A DNA stretch of 64,000 bases from Marinobacter lutaoensis (GCF_001981305.1 NZ_MSCW01000011.1:32572-96571); one strand, 5' to 3'; positions 7,448 through 16,182 are shown, counted from the stretch's first letter. A program made the numbers and translations. Notes: generated by a model from the letters alone, not told the origin.

Positions 7448-9742
7448 CTAGGCCGGCTGGCGTTGCCGGGCCGGCAGCCAGACTTTGACAGTAACCGGTT
7501 GTCCATTCAAGACCGAGGTGCCCGACAGTGGGTCGACGGCCTCGTCGCTGAGCAGGTCGTTGAGGCTGGCACCGGCGTGGGCGGCCGCGACGGTCTGCTC
7601 CGTGCCCGGGCGGTTGTGGCCCCAGCCATGGGGGATGGATACCACGCCGGGCATGATATCCCCGGTCACCTCCACCGGCAGCACGATGTGCCGTTCACCG
7701 GAACTGACCTGGGCTGGGTCGCCGGTCTGGAGACCGAGCCGGGCGGCGTCCTGGGGATGGATCATCAGGGTGCACCGGTCCTTGCCTTTCACCAGGCGTC
7801 GGCTGTTGTGCAGCCAGGAGTTGTTGCTGCGCACGTGGCGGCGGCCGATCACCCGCAGGTCGTCCGTCGGGGGTGTCGCCAGCAGTGAATACAGTCGCTC
7901 CACATCCCGGAGGTAACGGCGGGGTGCCAGATGAATGCGGCCGTCCCGGGTGAACAGCCGTTCGGGCAGGGTGGCTTGCAGGCTGCCCAGGTCGACACCG
8001 TGGGGGTGGTCGCGCAGTGCAGTGAGCGACAGGCCCTTGGGCAGCGCCTGCCAACGTCGGTTCACCGGGCTGAGCATTGCCAGCCCGTGCAGCGGATGGC
8101 GCTCGGGCAAAAGATCCAAGATCAGGTCCACCGCCGGTTGCACCAAGGGCCGCAACCGGCCGGGGGCGGTTCCGTAGGGGCCGGTGCGCAGCAGCAGGTC
8201 GAGGAGCGGGTCCGGGCCCAGCCGTTTAAACGCGCGCCAACCCAGTTCCGAGCGCAGCGGCAGGCGACCGCCGGCGCGCCGGGTTTCCAGCCGATGGGCC
8301 AGCTCCAGCAGAATCTGCCAGTCGTGGCGCTGATCCGGTGCCGGAGGGAATAGAGGGTCGCTGAACTTTGCCACGTTGCGAATCGCGAACAGGCTGAAAA
8401 TGAGATCGTAGTGGCTGCGCTCCAACGCCGTCGTCGGTGGCAGGATGAGATCGGCGTGGCGGGAGGTTTCGTTCAGGTAGTAATCCACCGACACCATGAA
8501 TTCCAGACCCTCCAGGGCCTGCTCCAGCCGTCGGCCGTTGGGACTGGACAGTACCGGGTTGCCGGCCACGGTGACAAACGCGCGGATCTGGCCATCGCCG
8601 GGGGTGAGCATTTCATCCGCCATGGTGCTGGCGGGGTATTCGCCGGAAAACTCCGGCAGCCCCCGGACTCGGCTGCGGCGGGTGTCGAAATGGCCGTTCT
8701 GGCCGGCCAGAGCGCCCAGCGCCACCAGATCGATGGCGGGCTGGGTGAAGCGAACCCCACCCACGGCGTCAAGCTTGCCGGTCAGAATGTTCAGGCAATA
8801 CACCAGCCAAGTGGCGAGACCGCCGAAGGCCTGGGTGCTGGTGCCCATGCGGCTGTACAGGGCCGCTTTTCTTGTACCGGCCAACTGGCGAGCCAGACCG
8901 CGGATGCTGTCAGCGGCCAGTCCGGTGTGAGCTGCGACGGCCTCCGGTGCGTAGGGCAGGGCCGCCAGACGCAGCAATTCGAGGTCGCGCAACAGGGGTT
9001 CCACCGGGCCCGGTTCGACCCGGTTTTCCGCGAACAGGGTGTGAACCATGGCCATCAGCAGCAAAGCATCGGTGCCGGGGCGGATGAAGTGGAATTCATC
9101 CGCCCGCTGGCCGGTTTCGGTGCGCCGGGGGTCGATCACCACCAGTTTGCCGCCTCGTTCGCGCAGGGCGTTCAGACGCCGCCGGATGTCCGGAACCGTC
9201 ATCAGGCTGCCGTTGGAGGCCACCGGGTTGGCGCCGATGCAGATGAGCACGTCGGTGTGGTCGAGGTCCGGTATCGGCAGCAGGATCTGGTGACCGAACA
9301 TCTCCAGGCTCGCCAGCATGTGTGGCAGCTGGTCGTTGGAGGTGGCGGAGAAGCGGTTCCGGGTTCCGAGGGCCCGCAAAAACGGTGTCATGGCGATCAT
9401 GGCACCGTGGTTATGGACGTTGGGATTGCCCAGGTAGACCCCCAGGCTGTTGCGGCCGTGTTGGCGGCGGATCGCGTCCAGGCGCTGGGCGGCCAGGTCG
9501 AAGGCGTCATCCCAGGTAATTGGCTGCCAGCCCTTGTCGGTCCGGCGGATTGGGGTGCGCAGGCGTTCGGGGTCCTGGTGCAGATCCTGTAGGGCCACGG
9601 CCTTGGGGCAGATGTGGCCCCGGCTGAGCGGGTCCTGTTCGTCGCCACGGATGCGGGTGATGCGCCCGTCCCGCACGTCGATGGCCACGCCGCACATGGC
9701 CTCGCACAGGTGACAGGTGCGGTAGTGGGTTCCGTTGTTCAT
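7448..9742 (-). CDS. Molybdopterin-dependent oxidoreductase (FdhF/NapA-like large subunit)
   Basis: The 764-residue protein starts with a 4Fe-4S binding set (C10, C13, C17 and C45 in GHICPKA) followed by the bis-MGD molybdopterin fold and a C-terminal molydopterin-dinucleotide-binding beta domain (near SSGERHIVLPVEV). There is no twin-arginine signal, so it should be cytoplasmic. In the segment where formate dehydrogenases and NapA carry the molybdenum-ligating Sec or Cys before a His, this protein reads SNDQLPH, so it lacks an obvious Cys/Sec ligand. No accessory electron-transfer subunit is encoded nearby; only the DUF2489 gene follows. The substrate is unknown. Confidence 0.85.
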   Translation of the reverse strand: MNNGTHYRTCHLCEAMCGVAIDVRDGRITRIRGDEQDPLSRGHICPKAVALQDLHQDPERLRTPIRRTDKGWQPITWDDAFDLAAQRLDAIRRQHGRNSLGVYLGNPNVHNHGAMIAMTPFLRALGTRNRFSATSNDQLPHMLASLEMFGHQILLPIPDLDHTDVLICIGANPVASNGSLMTVPDIRRRLNALRERGGKLVVIDPRRTETGQRADEFHFIRPGTDALLLMAMVHTLFAENRVEPGPVEPLLRDLELLRLAALPYAPEAVAAHTGLAADSIRGLARQLAGTRKAALYSRMGTSTQAFGGLATWLVYCLNILTGKLDAVGGVRFTQPAIDLVALGALAGQNGHFDTRRSRVRGLPEFSGEYPASTMADEMLTPGDGQIRAFVTVAGNPVLSSPNGRRLEQALEGLEFMVSVDYYLNETSRHADLILPPTTALERSHYDLIFSLFAIRNVAKFSDPLFPPAPDQRHDWQILLELAHRLETRRAGGRLPLRSELGWRAFKRLGPDPLLDLLLRTGPYGTAPGRLRPLVQPAVDLILDLLPERHPLHGLAMLSPVNRRWQALPKGLSLTALRDHPHGVDLGSLQATLPERLFTRDGRIHLAPRRYLRDVERLYSLLATPPTDDLRVIGRRHVRSNNSWLHNSRRLVKGKDRCTLMIHPQDAARLGLQTGDPAQVSSGERHIVLPVEVTGDIMPGVVSIPHGWGHNRPGTEQTVAAAHAGASLNDLLSDEAVDPLSGTSVLNGQPVTVKVWLPARQRQPA

Positions 9743-9821
9743 GGCCTCTCCCGGGTCTTGTTGTTGTCCGTTTCCAGAGTAGCAGCCTTTGCCGGTCTGC
9801 AGCAGTACCGGAACGGGAATG

Positions 9822-9846
9822 AAAAAGGCCAGCCCGAAGGCTGGCC
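9822..9846 (-). terminator. Rho-independent terminator for the Ig-like lipoprotein gene
   Basis: GGCCAGCC (9827-9834), a four-base loop and GGCTGGCC (9839-9846) form a perfect 8-bp stem, followed on the minus strand by TTTTT. It lies 17 bp past the stop codon of the 1080-aa lipoprotein gene and separates it from the molybdopterin oxidoreductase gene. Confidence 0.8.
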
Positions 9847-9862
9847 GTTGTTCCGGGACCGG

Positions 9863-12800
9863 TTAGGGCTCTGTTGGCAGGTCCTTGACGGGGTTGGAGA
9901 TGAAGTTGAGGTAGACCCCCTGCTCGGGGATCTGCAGCGGCAGGTTGATGGTTACCAGCTCGCCACCCTCGACACCGAGCGCGCGGGCCTCGACGTTGAT
10001 GTCCACCAGGTTGGTGTTACGCTGCTCGATCTGCATCCGACCGTCGTCAAAGAAGGTGATATTGCCTTCCAGCTCCAGGGTGAACTCCCGGCCATAGAGA
10101 TCGTGCCGCCCGCCCAGGGGAATTTCCATGTCCGGGGCATCCAGCATCAGTTCCGCCCGGGTCTTGAACACCGGCTGTCCCTGATCGCCCTGGGTGATGA
10201 CCCCGGGAATCAGGCCGGAGCGGGCGCAGTCCGGGCCCGTGCAGTTGGGGTCGTCCTTGGTGTAGCGCATGCGCAGGACCTGGGTGTGGGTGATGGACTC
10301 TTCCTGCATGGGGATGAAGCCCAGTACCTTCAGCTCGGTGAACACGCTGATGGAGGTGGTGGCCAGCTGGGTCGGGTACAGGTTCACCAGAATGCCCTCG
10401 TCGCCGGTGGGCTCGTAGACCCCGGGGCCCAGCACTTCGGTGTTGAGGGCGTAGGTCTGGTAGATGAACTTGTTCTTCGGACAGGTCTCCCCGGTTTCAC
10501 AGCCCACCCGGGCCGCCGCAGTGCTGGCAACCACGAGGGGCGGGGAAGCCGAGGCCTGGTTGTCCTTCACCCGCAGCTTGGTGGAGTTGGCGGATGGTGC
10601 CCAGCCCTCCTCATCGCTGCCCGCATGATCGAACGGTTCCAGGCAGTCCGGATTGTCGTTGTCGTCGCAGTCCACCAGGAAATTGGAGTTGGTGTCCCGG
10701 ACTGGCAGGTTTCTCAGTGGCGTGAACACCGTGTGCACGGACTCGGTGCCGGTGAAGTAGATCACCAGGTCATCGGGGCCGTTGTTGCCGCCGCCGTCGT
10801 CCAGGCCTTCCAGCAGGTCGGTCTTCAAGGCCAGACCGTCGGTGTCGCAGATGGAGGTGTAGGCTCCGGGCGTGCAGGTTCCGCTGTCCTCCGATGACCG
10901 CAGGGTATAACGGTAGTGACTGCCCGGTTGCCAGGGCTGGTCCGGGAAGAAGCGCAGTTGCTGGGGCTTCTTCTCCAGCCGGCCGGTCACTTCGTTGCTG
11001 ACGGACACAGTGCCATCCCCTGCCTGGGTCACGCGCTCGACCACGAAGGTGTCGCCGAGGATGATTGAGTCGAGATCCATGGACTTGGAGAACACCACGG
11101 TGATGGGACGGTCCGACGGCAGGGTCGACACCGGCAGTATGTCGTTGACGCCTCCGGCCGAGTAACACTGACCAAGGATGCCGGCGTCCAGATCCAGCAG
11201 GGTATGGTCGGTCTCGCAGGGGAAACCAGGGTAGGTGGTCAGGGGCAGCGGCGGGCGTCGGGTGACGGAGGCGTCGCCGATGTCATCGAGATGGAACGTC
11301 AGGGGGGGCACCGCGGCAACGTTGCCGGCCAGATCGGTGATCCCATTGACCTGCACCTGGTACTCGACCCCGTGCCTGAGACCGCTTGCCGGGTTGAGCA
11401 CCACGGCGGTGCCGTCCTGCTTCAGGCGCAGGTCGGTCACCGGGGTACCGTTCTCGGTGAGGGTGATGCCGGCATCGAGGGTCGCCGGGTCCAGCGGCTC
11501 GTCAAAGAACAGGATGACCGGGTCGCCCGGGCGCTGCATGGACTGGCGAGTGGCGGGAATGGCGTCGGCTGGCCCGGGCATCCAGCTCACTAGGTGTGGC
11601 GGTGTGCTGTCGAGCTCCCGCAGGAACTCGGCATCCAGCGCGGAGTCCACGTCGGTGGCGGCTTCCAGGTGGAAGGCAATGGTGGCATCGGTGTATTCCT
11701 GCCCAAGCAGTTCAGGTTCCACCATGCCGATGGCGTCGATGGTCAGGACGCCGTCCTGGACCAGGGCGATGCCCCGCAGTTCCACGCCCATCAGATCCTG
11801 CGACAGGGCCGCGTTCGGCTGCGCCTCTTCGGTGTTCATGGATACGTCCATGAACAGGGTCACGTGCCGGGGCGCGTTCCAGTCGTCGGTGTAGGGGTTC
11901 GGGCTCATGTAGCCGGAAGCATCGGACAGCATGGTGACCTTGATGTCGCCGGTCACCTGCGGATCGCCCACGGGGTCGCCGGGGCGGGTGGCTTCCAGTA
12001 CCGGCACCACGCCGCCCACCAGAACGTCCAGACTGGTGCTGTGCAGGACGCTGCCCTTGGGAATCCGCAGGGGTAGGGCTTCATCAGCCTCGAAGGCGGG
12101 CGCGTAGGCCAGTTCGGCGAACAGGTCGCCGGTCTGTTGGGACGGCCCGGCCTGCCCCTGCAGCACGGAGTTGAGGGTTACGCCGTTGATGATCTGGCCA
12201 TTGAGGATTGACCGGATGGCACGGTCGGCGTCGACGCCCGAGGCCAGGCCGGAATCCACGGCGGACTGCTGGAGCACTACGGTGGGGCCGGTGTCCCTGG
12301 GCGTGAACTCAAACGTTCCGCTGAAGCGGGGGCCGTCCGGATGAGTCAGGCTGGCCAGGTTGTCCAGGCGCAGGGTGTAGGTTTGGCCGGCGTCCAGAAT
12401 GTCCTGCTTGCCGCCGCAATCCAGAGGGTCGGGGGTCACACAGGGGTCGACGCTGATCCGGTGTCCCTTGACCAGAACGGTGGCGGACACCGGCTGCCCC
12501 GCGTCGTCCAGCAGCGTGATGCTGCCGCCCAGGTCACGCCAGCGCGGGTGCACCGGCTGGGTCATGGCAAGGCGGAAGGTGGAAAAGTTCATGGCCTCGA
12601 ATTCGGACCCGTTGGCGGGAACCTGCCAGGCGACACCGAACTCGTCGTCGGTATCGGCCAGGCCGGCGATGCCGGACAAGGCCGGGCGGGTCTGGAACTG
12701 AATGCCGTCGGGGCCGACGGCATTGGGCGTGCCGATGCTCCGGCCACCCTCGGCCTGGAGCGGGTCATCGAAAGTGACGTCGTATTCGGTGCCGGTGGCC

Positions 12801-13105
12801 AGCGGGTTCTCCGGGGTCAGTTTGAGACTGCGGCCTCCGTCCACCAGGGTGAGTGTGAATGCGACCTCGGTGCCGTCGGCGCTCCAGTGAATCTTGTCCG
12901 CCAGGTCCTGCTCGGTTTCGGTGACCGGGTGGGACAGGCGGATGATCAGGTCGGTTTTCGGGCTGACGTTGACCTGTCCGTCCATCGGATAGGAATAGAT
13001 GACAGAGCCCGGTGTGGTCTTGGTGTGCAGCGTCTGTTCGTCACCACCGCCGCATGCGGCGAGCAGGACAACCGGCGCCAGCACCAGTGCTTTCGTCGAC
13101 TTCAT
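9863..13105 (-). CDS. Large lipoprotein with Ig-like (Big_5/SbsA-type) repeats
   Basis: The 1080-residue protein has a lipoprotein signal with lipobox LLAAC (lipidated C18) followed by GGGDEQ. The body contains recurring Ig-like units with the pattern 'YSYPMDGQVNVSPKTDLIIRL...', 'LATGTEYDVTF', 'PGPADAIPATRQSMQRPGDP...LDPATL' and 'LPSDRPITVVFSKSMDL', typical of Big_5/SbsA Ig-like folds. Cysteine pairs (DPCVTPDPLDCG, CDDNDNPDC) suggest extracytoplasmic disulfides. The gene lies 14 bp downstream of the FadL-family porin gene on the same strand, so both form an operon closed by the terminator at 9822. It may be a surface partner of that porin; no enzyme motif is seen. Confidence 0.8.
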   Translation of the reverse strand: MKSTKALVLAPVVLLAACGGGDEQTLHTKTTPGSVIYSYPMDGQVNVSPKTDLIIRLSHPVTETEQDLADKIHWSADGTEVAFTLTLVDGGRSLKLTPENPLATGTEYDVTFDDPLQAEGGRSIGTPNAVGPDGIQFQTRPALSGIAGLADTDDEFGVAWQVPANGSEFEAMNFSTFRLAMTQPVHPRWRDLGGSITLLDDAGQPVSATVLVKGHRISVDPCVTPDPLDCGGKQDILDAGQTYTLRLDNLASLTHPDGPRFSGTFEFTPRDTGPTVVLQQSAVDSGLASGVDADRAIRSILNGQIINGVTLNSVLQGQAGPSQQTGDLFAELAYAPAFEADEALPLRIPKGSVLHSTSLDVLVGGVVPVLEATRPGDPVGDPQVTGDIKVTMLSDASGYMSPNPYTDDWNAPRHVTLFMDVSMNTEEAQPNAALSQDLMGVELRGIALVQDGVLTIDAIGMVEPELLGQEYTDATIAFHLEAATDVDSALDAEFLRELDSTPPHLVSWMPGPADAIPATRQSMQRPGDPVILFFDEPLDPATLDAGITLTENGTPVTDLRLKQDGTAVVLNPASGLRHGVEYQVQVNGITDLAGNVAAVPPLTFHLDDIGDASVTRRPPLPLTTYPGFPCETDHTLLDLDAGILGQCYSAGGVNDILPVSTLPSDRPITVVFSKSMDLDSIILGDTFVVERVTQAGDGTVSVSNEVTGRLEKKPQQLRFFPDQPWQPGSHYRYTLRSSEDSGTCTPGAYTSICDTDGLALKTDLLEGLDDGGGNNGPDDLVIYFTGTESVHTVFTPLRNLPVRDTNSNFLVDCDDNDNPDCLEPFDHAGSDEEGWAPSANSTKLRVKDNQASASPPLVVASTAAARVGCETGETCPKNKFIYQTYALNTEVLGPGVYEPTGDEGILVNLYPTQLATTSISVFTELKVLGFIPMQEESITHTQVLRMRYTKDDPNCTGPDCARSGLIPGVITQGDQGQPVFKTRAELMLDAPDMEIPLGGRHDLYGREFTLELEGNITFFDDGRMQIEQRNTNLVDINVEARALGVEGGELVTINLPLQIPEQGVYLNFISNPVKDLPTEP

Positions 13106-13119
13106 GGCGGATTCTCCCC

Positions 13120-14457
13120 TCAGAACTTCAGCGTGACGGAGCCACTGATGACATGAATGTCGCCGTCTGCTGTGATCGGCGTTTCGTTTCCGTCGTGGTC
13201 AACCAGGGTGAAGTCCCGTTCCTGGAGCTGCTGATACTGGTAGCCCAGATCCATGCGCACCGGGTAGGCGAGCCAGCGGGTGCGGTCATAGGTGGCGCTG
13301 ATGCCGAGCCCGACAACAATCTTGTCGGTGTCCAGGTAGTTGATCTCCGGGTTCCGCGTTGACGAGAGCGGAGACTCCTCGTACGCCACGCCACCCCGCA
13401 GGGCGAAGTTCTTGGTGAGCTGGTATTCGGCGCCCAGTCTGGGGATCAGGATGTCGTCGAAGCGGATCCGGCTGTCCGGGGGGACGGAGGCCTGGTCGTT
13501 GATGGTGTCGACGGCGAACTCCTCTTCCAGCTCGGACCAGTTTTGCTGCTCCAGGCTGCCGCCGATGCGCCAGCGGTCGCCACGGAACTGGAGTCCGACG
13601 CCGAAGGTTTCCGGCTGGAACGAATCGATGGTGGAAACGGCCAGGCTCAGGCCGGGCTCGGGAATGGTCTGGGTCACCACGATGTTGGAGTCGATGGTGG
13701 TCGAGGCGGAGGACTTGGTGCGGTACACCAGGGCGGTTTCCCAACCGCTCAGGAAGCAGTCACCGTCCGGACAAAAGGTGTCCCCCAGGTCGATGGTGGT
13801 GCCGAGAATGGCCTTGAGGGAGGGTTCGGCGGTCACCGAGAGCTGCTCCCGGCTGGTTTCTCCACCAAGGGTGGAGACGGCTTCCAGATTCGCGGTGGCG
13901 TCCAGGGTGATGCGCACCGACGCGCCGGCGGAGATGCCTCGCCACAACGGCGTCGCGGCCCCCATGTTCAGGAACAGGGGTTCTTTACCGTACTGCAGAA
14001 ACTGCCCGGATTCGGTGGTTTCCGAGGTGAACGCCAGCATTTCCTTGCCGTATTTCTCGACGCCGGCGATGAACCCGAGGTAGATCGGGTGTCCGAACCG
14101 GGTCAGGGAACTGAGGTTGGTTTTCATGCCGATCAGCACATGCTGGCTGGGCGAGTTGGAGAGTATGTCGCCGTCGGCGTTCGGGTTGGAGGCGCGCAGC
14201 TCCTGTTCCGCGTGCAACAGGCCGGTGGTGAGTTCGCCCCGCTCATCCTTGGTGAGGTAGGCCGGGTTGTAGTAGGTGGCGGACACCTGGTCGTTGAACA
14301 TCGACAGCGACTGCGCGGTAGCCACGTCCACCGGCATGACGCCGTAAGTGGTGCCGATGTTGCCCATGCTGGCATGGGAAGGGAGCGTGACGCCTGCCGA
14401 GAAGGCCGCCACGGCGAGGGACATCGCCCGTACTGAGAACCGGGAGGTTGATTCCAT
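13120..14457 (-). CDS. OmpP1/FadL/TodX family outer membrane transporter
   Basis: The 445-residue protein has a cleavable signal (about residues 1-30, ending near LPSHAS) and the FadL-type start of the mature chain (MGNIGTTYGVMPVD, then ATYYNPAYL). Alternating hydrophobic strands run to a C-terminal VSGSVTLKF, an outer-membrane insertion signal ending in Phe. FadL proteins form 14-strand barrels that pass hydrophobic compounds such as long-chain fatty acids or hydrocarbons across the outer membrane. It is the first gene of a two-gene operon with the Ig-like lipoprotein. A GGAG sits just upstream of the ATG. The actual substrate is not shown by the sequence. Confidence 0.88.
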   Translation of the reverse strand: MESTSRFSVRAMSLAVAAFSAGVTLPSHASMGNIGTTYGVMPVDVATAQSLSMFNDQVSATYYNPAYLTKDERGELTTGLLHAEQELRASNPNADGDILSNSPSQHVLIGMKTNLSSLTRFGHPIYLGFIAGVEKYGKEMLAFTSETTESGQFLQYGKEPLFLNMGAATPLWRGISAGASVRITLDATANLEAVSTLGGETSREQLSVTAEPSLKAILGTTIDLGDTFCPDGDCFLSGWETALVYRTKSSASTTIDSNIVVTQTIPEPGLSLAVSTIDSFQPETFGVGLQFRGDRWRIGGSLEQQNWSELEEEFAVDTINDQASVPPDSRIRFDDILIPRLGAEYQLTKNFALRGGVAYEESPLSSTRNPEINYLDTDKIVVGLGISATYDRTRWLAYPVRMDLGYQYQQLQERDFTLVDHDGNETPITADGDIHVISGSVTLKF

Positions 14458-14799
14458 TGCGATACTCCATCATTTCATTGTTTTTATTGCTGCATCCGAA
14501 CCGTGCATCCGGGCATGGGTTGCAGTGCCATCAGTATGTCAGTGTTCAAGTGTATGAGGCTACAGGGGCCAGAACGTTGGCTTTTTTGACAGAGCCGTGT
14601 GTCGACAGGACCACATGGGGCGGCGCGGGAACGAAAAAAGCCGGGGGGGTGACCCCGGCCTGAAGTTGGCGCACTTCCAGAAAAACTCCGACCATCCAGG
14701 ATGCAGATCGCGCTTTTCCAGACGCTGAGTATGCTCCCGCTGTATGTCAGATATGTGACGGCGGGGAGCGGTCTCAGACGGTGTACGAAGCTATAGAAC
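14458..14799. other. Gene-free interval between the porin gene and the prophage
   Basis: About 340 bp with no supportable gene. It must hold the minus-strand promoter of the porin operon, and it contains a minus-strand terminator at 14634-14659. The part next to 14799 is the host sequence that lay downstream of the tRNA before the phage integrated. Confidence 0.6.
14634..14659 (-). terminator. Minus-strand terminator, probably the original tRNA-Ile2 terminator
   Basis: GCCGGGG and CCCCGGC arms (7 bp) with a six-base loop are followed on the minus strand by TTTTTT. No host minus-strand gene lies between it and the prophage. It sits about 140 bp beyond the tRNA 3'-end copy in the left attachment site, so in the chromosome without phage it would terminate the tRNA transcript. 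Confidence 0.7.
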
Positions 14800-14855
14800 T
14801 GCTTGAAAAATGGTGGGCCCAGCAGGACTCGAACCTGCGACCAAGGGATTATGAG
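14800..14855. repeat. attL: 56-bp direct repeat, tRNA 3' half
   Basis: Identical to 23704-23759. It contains, on the minus strand, the tRNA-Ile2 sequence from the anticodon loop to the CCA end plus ten downstream bases. The identity stops inside the anticodon loop, a usual crossover place for tyrosine integrases. Confidence 0.93.
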
Positions 14856-15182
14856 AGCCTTGCAGTAGTATGTACTACCACCACAAAAAAACACTATTTT
14901 CGGCAAAACAAAAGCTTAAAAAAACGGCTGGCCACAGTCCGCCACAGAAAAACGCGGTGTCGTTGACACATCGTTGACACCACTCAAAGACGGGGTTTTA
15001 TGAAGACTCGGGTTTCTTCAACAAGGGGCTGTGGTTGCAGTTCTGTATGCTTCCAGACAGATTCCGAAAAGTGACACGTGTTTTGGTTGCTAAGTACGTG
15101 GGAGTTTCGCAGAATTTCTTGAACCTTTTTGGTCATATGGCCTTTCTCGTGGTTCATGAGGAGTGTTTACAGGGAGTAAGCT
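14856..15182. other. Gene-free left end of the prophage with candidate integrase arm sites
   Basis: No gene is supportable in these 327 bp. At 14962 and 14973 there are two copies of GTTGACAC spaced 11 bp apart. Related GTTGAC copies, also 11 bp apart and in the same orientation, lie near the other end (23651 and 23662). Pairs at both ends of the element suggest arm-type binding sites for the integrase. The RBS of the next gene (GGGAG) is at the right edge. Confidence 0.45.
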
Positions 15183-15578
15183 ATGTCGTGGTTTAGAATT
15201 TTTTCTGCGGTTCTTGTCGCCAATATCGTTTCATGGGTGATTGTTTCCATTATTGGATGGCTTGTCTTTTTTGTTTTTTTCGATGCGTTAGATGATGAGC
15301 TTGCGCGCAGAATGTCCTCAATTCCGGAAATTGAGTTTCCAGAAATCGTGGCGCCGCCACCTCTGTCTCCTCAGGATATCAAAGCTCAAAAAGAGCGAGA
15401 GCGGCTGCGGAAGGAACAGTTGGCTCGTGAAGCTCGACAAGCCCAGTTGCGTAGAGAAAATGAGGCTAATGCGAGGCGCATTAATCGTCAGACTTGTGAT
15501 TTTTGGCGTCAGCAGTATCGTGAAGATCCTAGCAGTCAGAATGAGGCATATATGAACTCTGCCTGTTCGCGTCTTTAG
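15183..15578 (+). CDS. Small membrane-anchored coiled-coil protein, probable phage moron
   Basis: The 131-residue protein has one strong N-terminal membrane segment (about residues 5-33) followed by a proline-containing linker (IEFPEIVAPPPLSP) and a charged helix rich in R/E/Q (residues about 65-110) that should form a coiled coil, with two cysteines near the end. A GGGAG stands before the ATG. It has its own terminator at 15675 and is AT-rich compared with the flanking chromosome. It lies between attL and the repressor, the place where Pf-type phages carry extra genes. I do not recognise the family; superinfection exclusion or membrane stress are only guesses. Confidence 0.65.
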   Translation: MSWFRIFSAVLVANIVSWVIVSIIGWLVFFVFFDALDDELARRMSSIPEIEFPEIVAPPPLSPQDIKAQKERERLRKEQLAREARQAQLRRENEANARRINRQTCDFWRQQYREDPSSQNEAYMNSACSRL

Positions 15579-15674
15579 TTGGTATCTACTACAGGTCTTT
15601 CCCAACTCAAACCGCCTTTCGAATCACATATAGGTCGCTGGAGTGTCACTGATTTAAGCAAGGTTGCATGTACC

Positions 15675-15700
15675 TGGCCGGGGTTCCCGGCCATCCTTTT
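15675..15700 (+). terminator. Terminator after the small membrane protein gene
   Basis: TGGCCGGG, a three-base loop and CCCGGCCA form an 8-bp stem followed by TCCTTTT. It closes the one-gene unit 15183-15578 and makes it independent of the rest of the phage. Confidence 0.7.
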
Positions 15701-15799
15701 CCGGGTGTGGCGTTATAATTTGTTGTTATTCTGATCCTTTTTTGCTTTTTTGATTTCCTCGATACCATGCCTGGGTGATTCTTGATGCCAGGCAGAACC

Positions 15800-16066
15800 C
15801 TACCCGATTTTCAGGTTGTTTTCTTTGCGTGCTTTTTCCATCTGAGGGCTGATCTGACCAGCTTCCGGAATGGTTTGCCCTGTCATGATCCAATATGAGA
15901 ACTGAGGGAATGCCTGGTTTAGTGCTTCCAGGTAGTCCTCGTTCACCTTCTGTTTTCTTCCTCTGATGTTTCCCCACTTGTACCGGTCGATCCCGGTCAA
16001 CTCCTCCATCCGCTTAGAGGTCAGGTCGAGCACATCGAATATTTCTATTATTCGGTCTCTGATCAT
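15800..16066 (-). CDS. Phage repressor-like helix-turn-helix protein
   Basis: The 88-residue protein (start ATG at 16066; a GTG at 16096 is also possible) has an HTH-like stretch (LTSKRMEELTGIDRYKWGNIRGRK) followed by EDYLEALNQAFPQFSYWIMTG, a layout seen in small phage Cro/CI-like regulators. It is transcribed divergently from the excisionase-like gene across a region with palindromes at 16115-16146. In Pf4 the corresponding divergent gene encodes the repressor C. I infer that it keeps the phage lysogenic by repressing the rightward promoter. The HTH assignment is by eye. Confidence 0.72.
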   Translation of the reverse strand: MIRDRIIEIFDVLDLTSKRMEELTGIDRYKWGNIRGRKQKVNEDYLEALNQAFPQFSYWIMTGQTIPEAGQISPQMEKARKENNLKIG

Positions 16067-16182
16067 AGTTAACTTAGAATAGTAAAATATACTCACTCTG
16101 CTATAGTAAGTAAAAAGTACTCAGTACTTAGTTTGGGTTACTGAGTGAATATGTGTAAATCAGTGTATCAGAGTGCAGAACA
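16067..16182. promoter_or_regulatory. Repressor/excisionase divergent control region with palindromic operators
   Basis: This AT-rich 116-bp gap contains a 15-bp palindrome AAGTAC-TCA-GTACTT at 16115-16129 and an overlapping inverted repeat ACTCAGTA (16119-16126) / TACTGAGT (16139-16146). Further ACTCACT-like copies lie at 16091. Such clustered palindromes between divergent phage regulators are typical operators. Promoters must lie here, but no clear -35/-10 pair stands out. Confidence 0.6.

Noticed and set aside
7448..9742. Selenoprotein formate dehydrogenase
   Set aside because: There is no in-frame TGA, and no Sec/Cys at the expected ligand segment.
14484..14906. Minus-strand frame across attL
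   Set aside because: It spans the tRNA fragment and a terminator, so it is not a plausible gene.
15183..15578. Toxin-antitoxin or defence cargo in the prophage
   Set aside because: Single gene with no recognisable toxin, nuclease or antitoxin domain; position alone is not enough.
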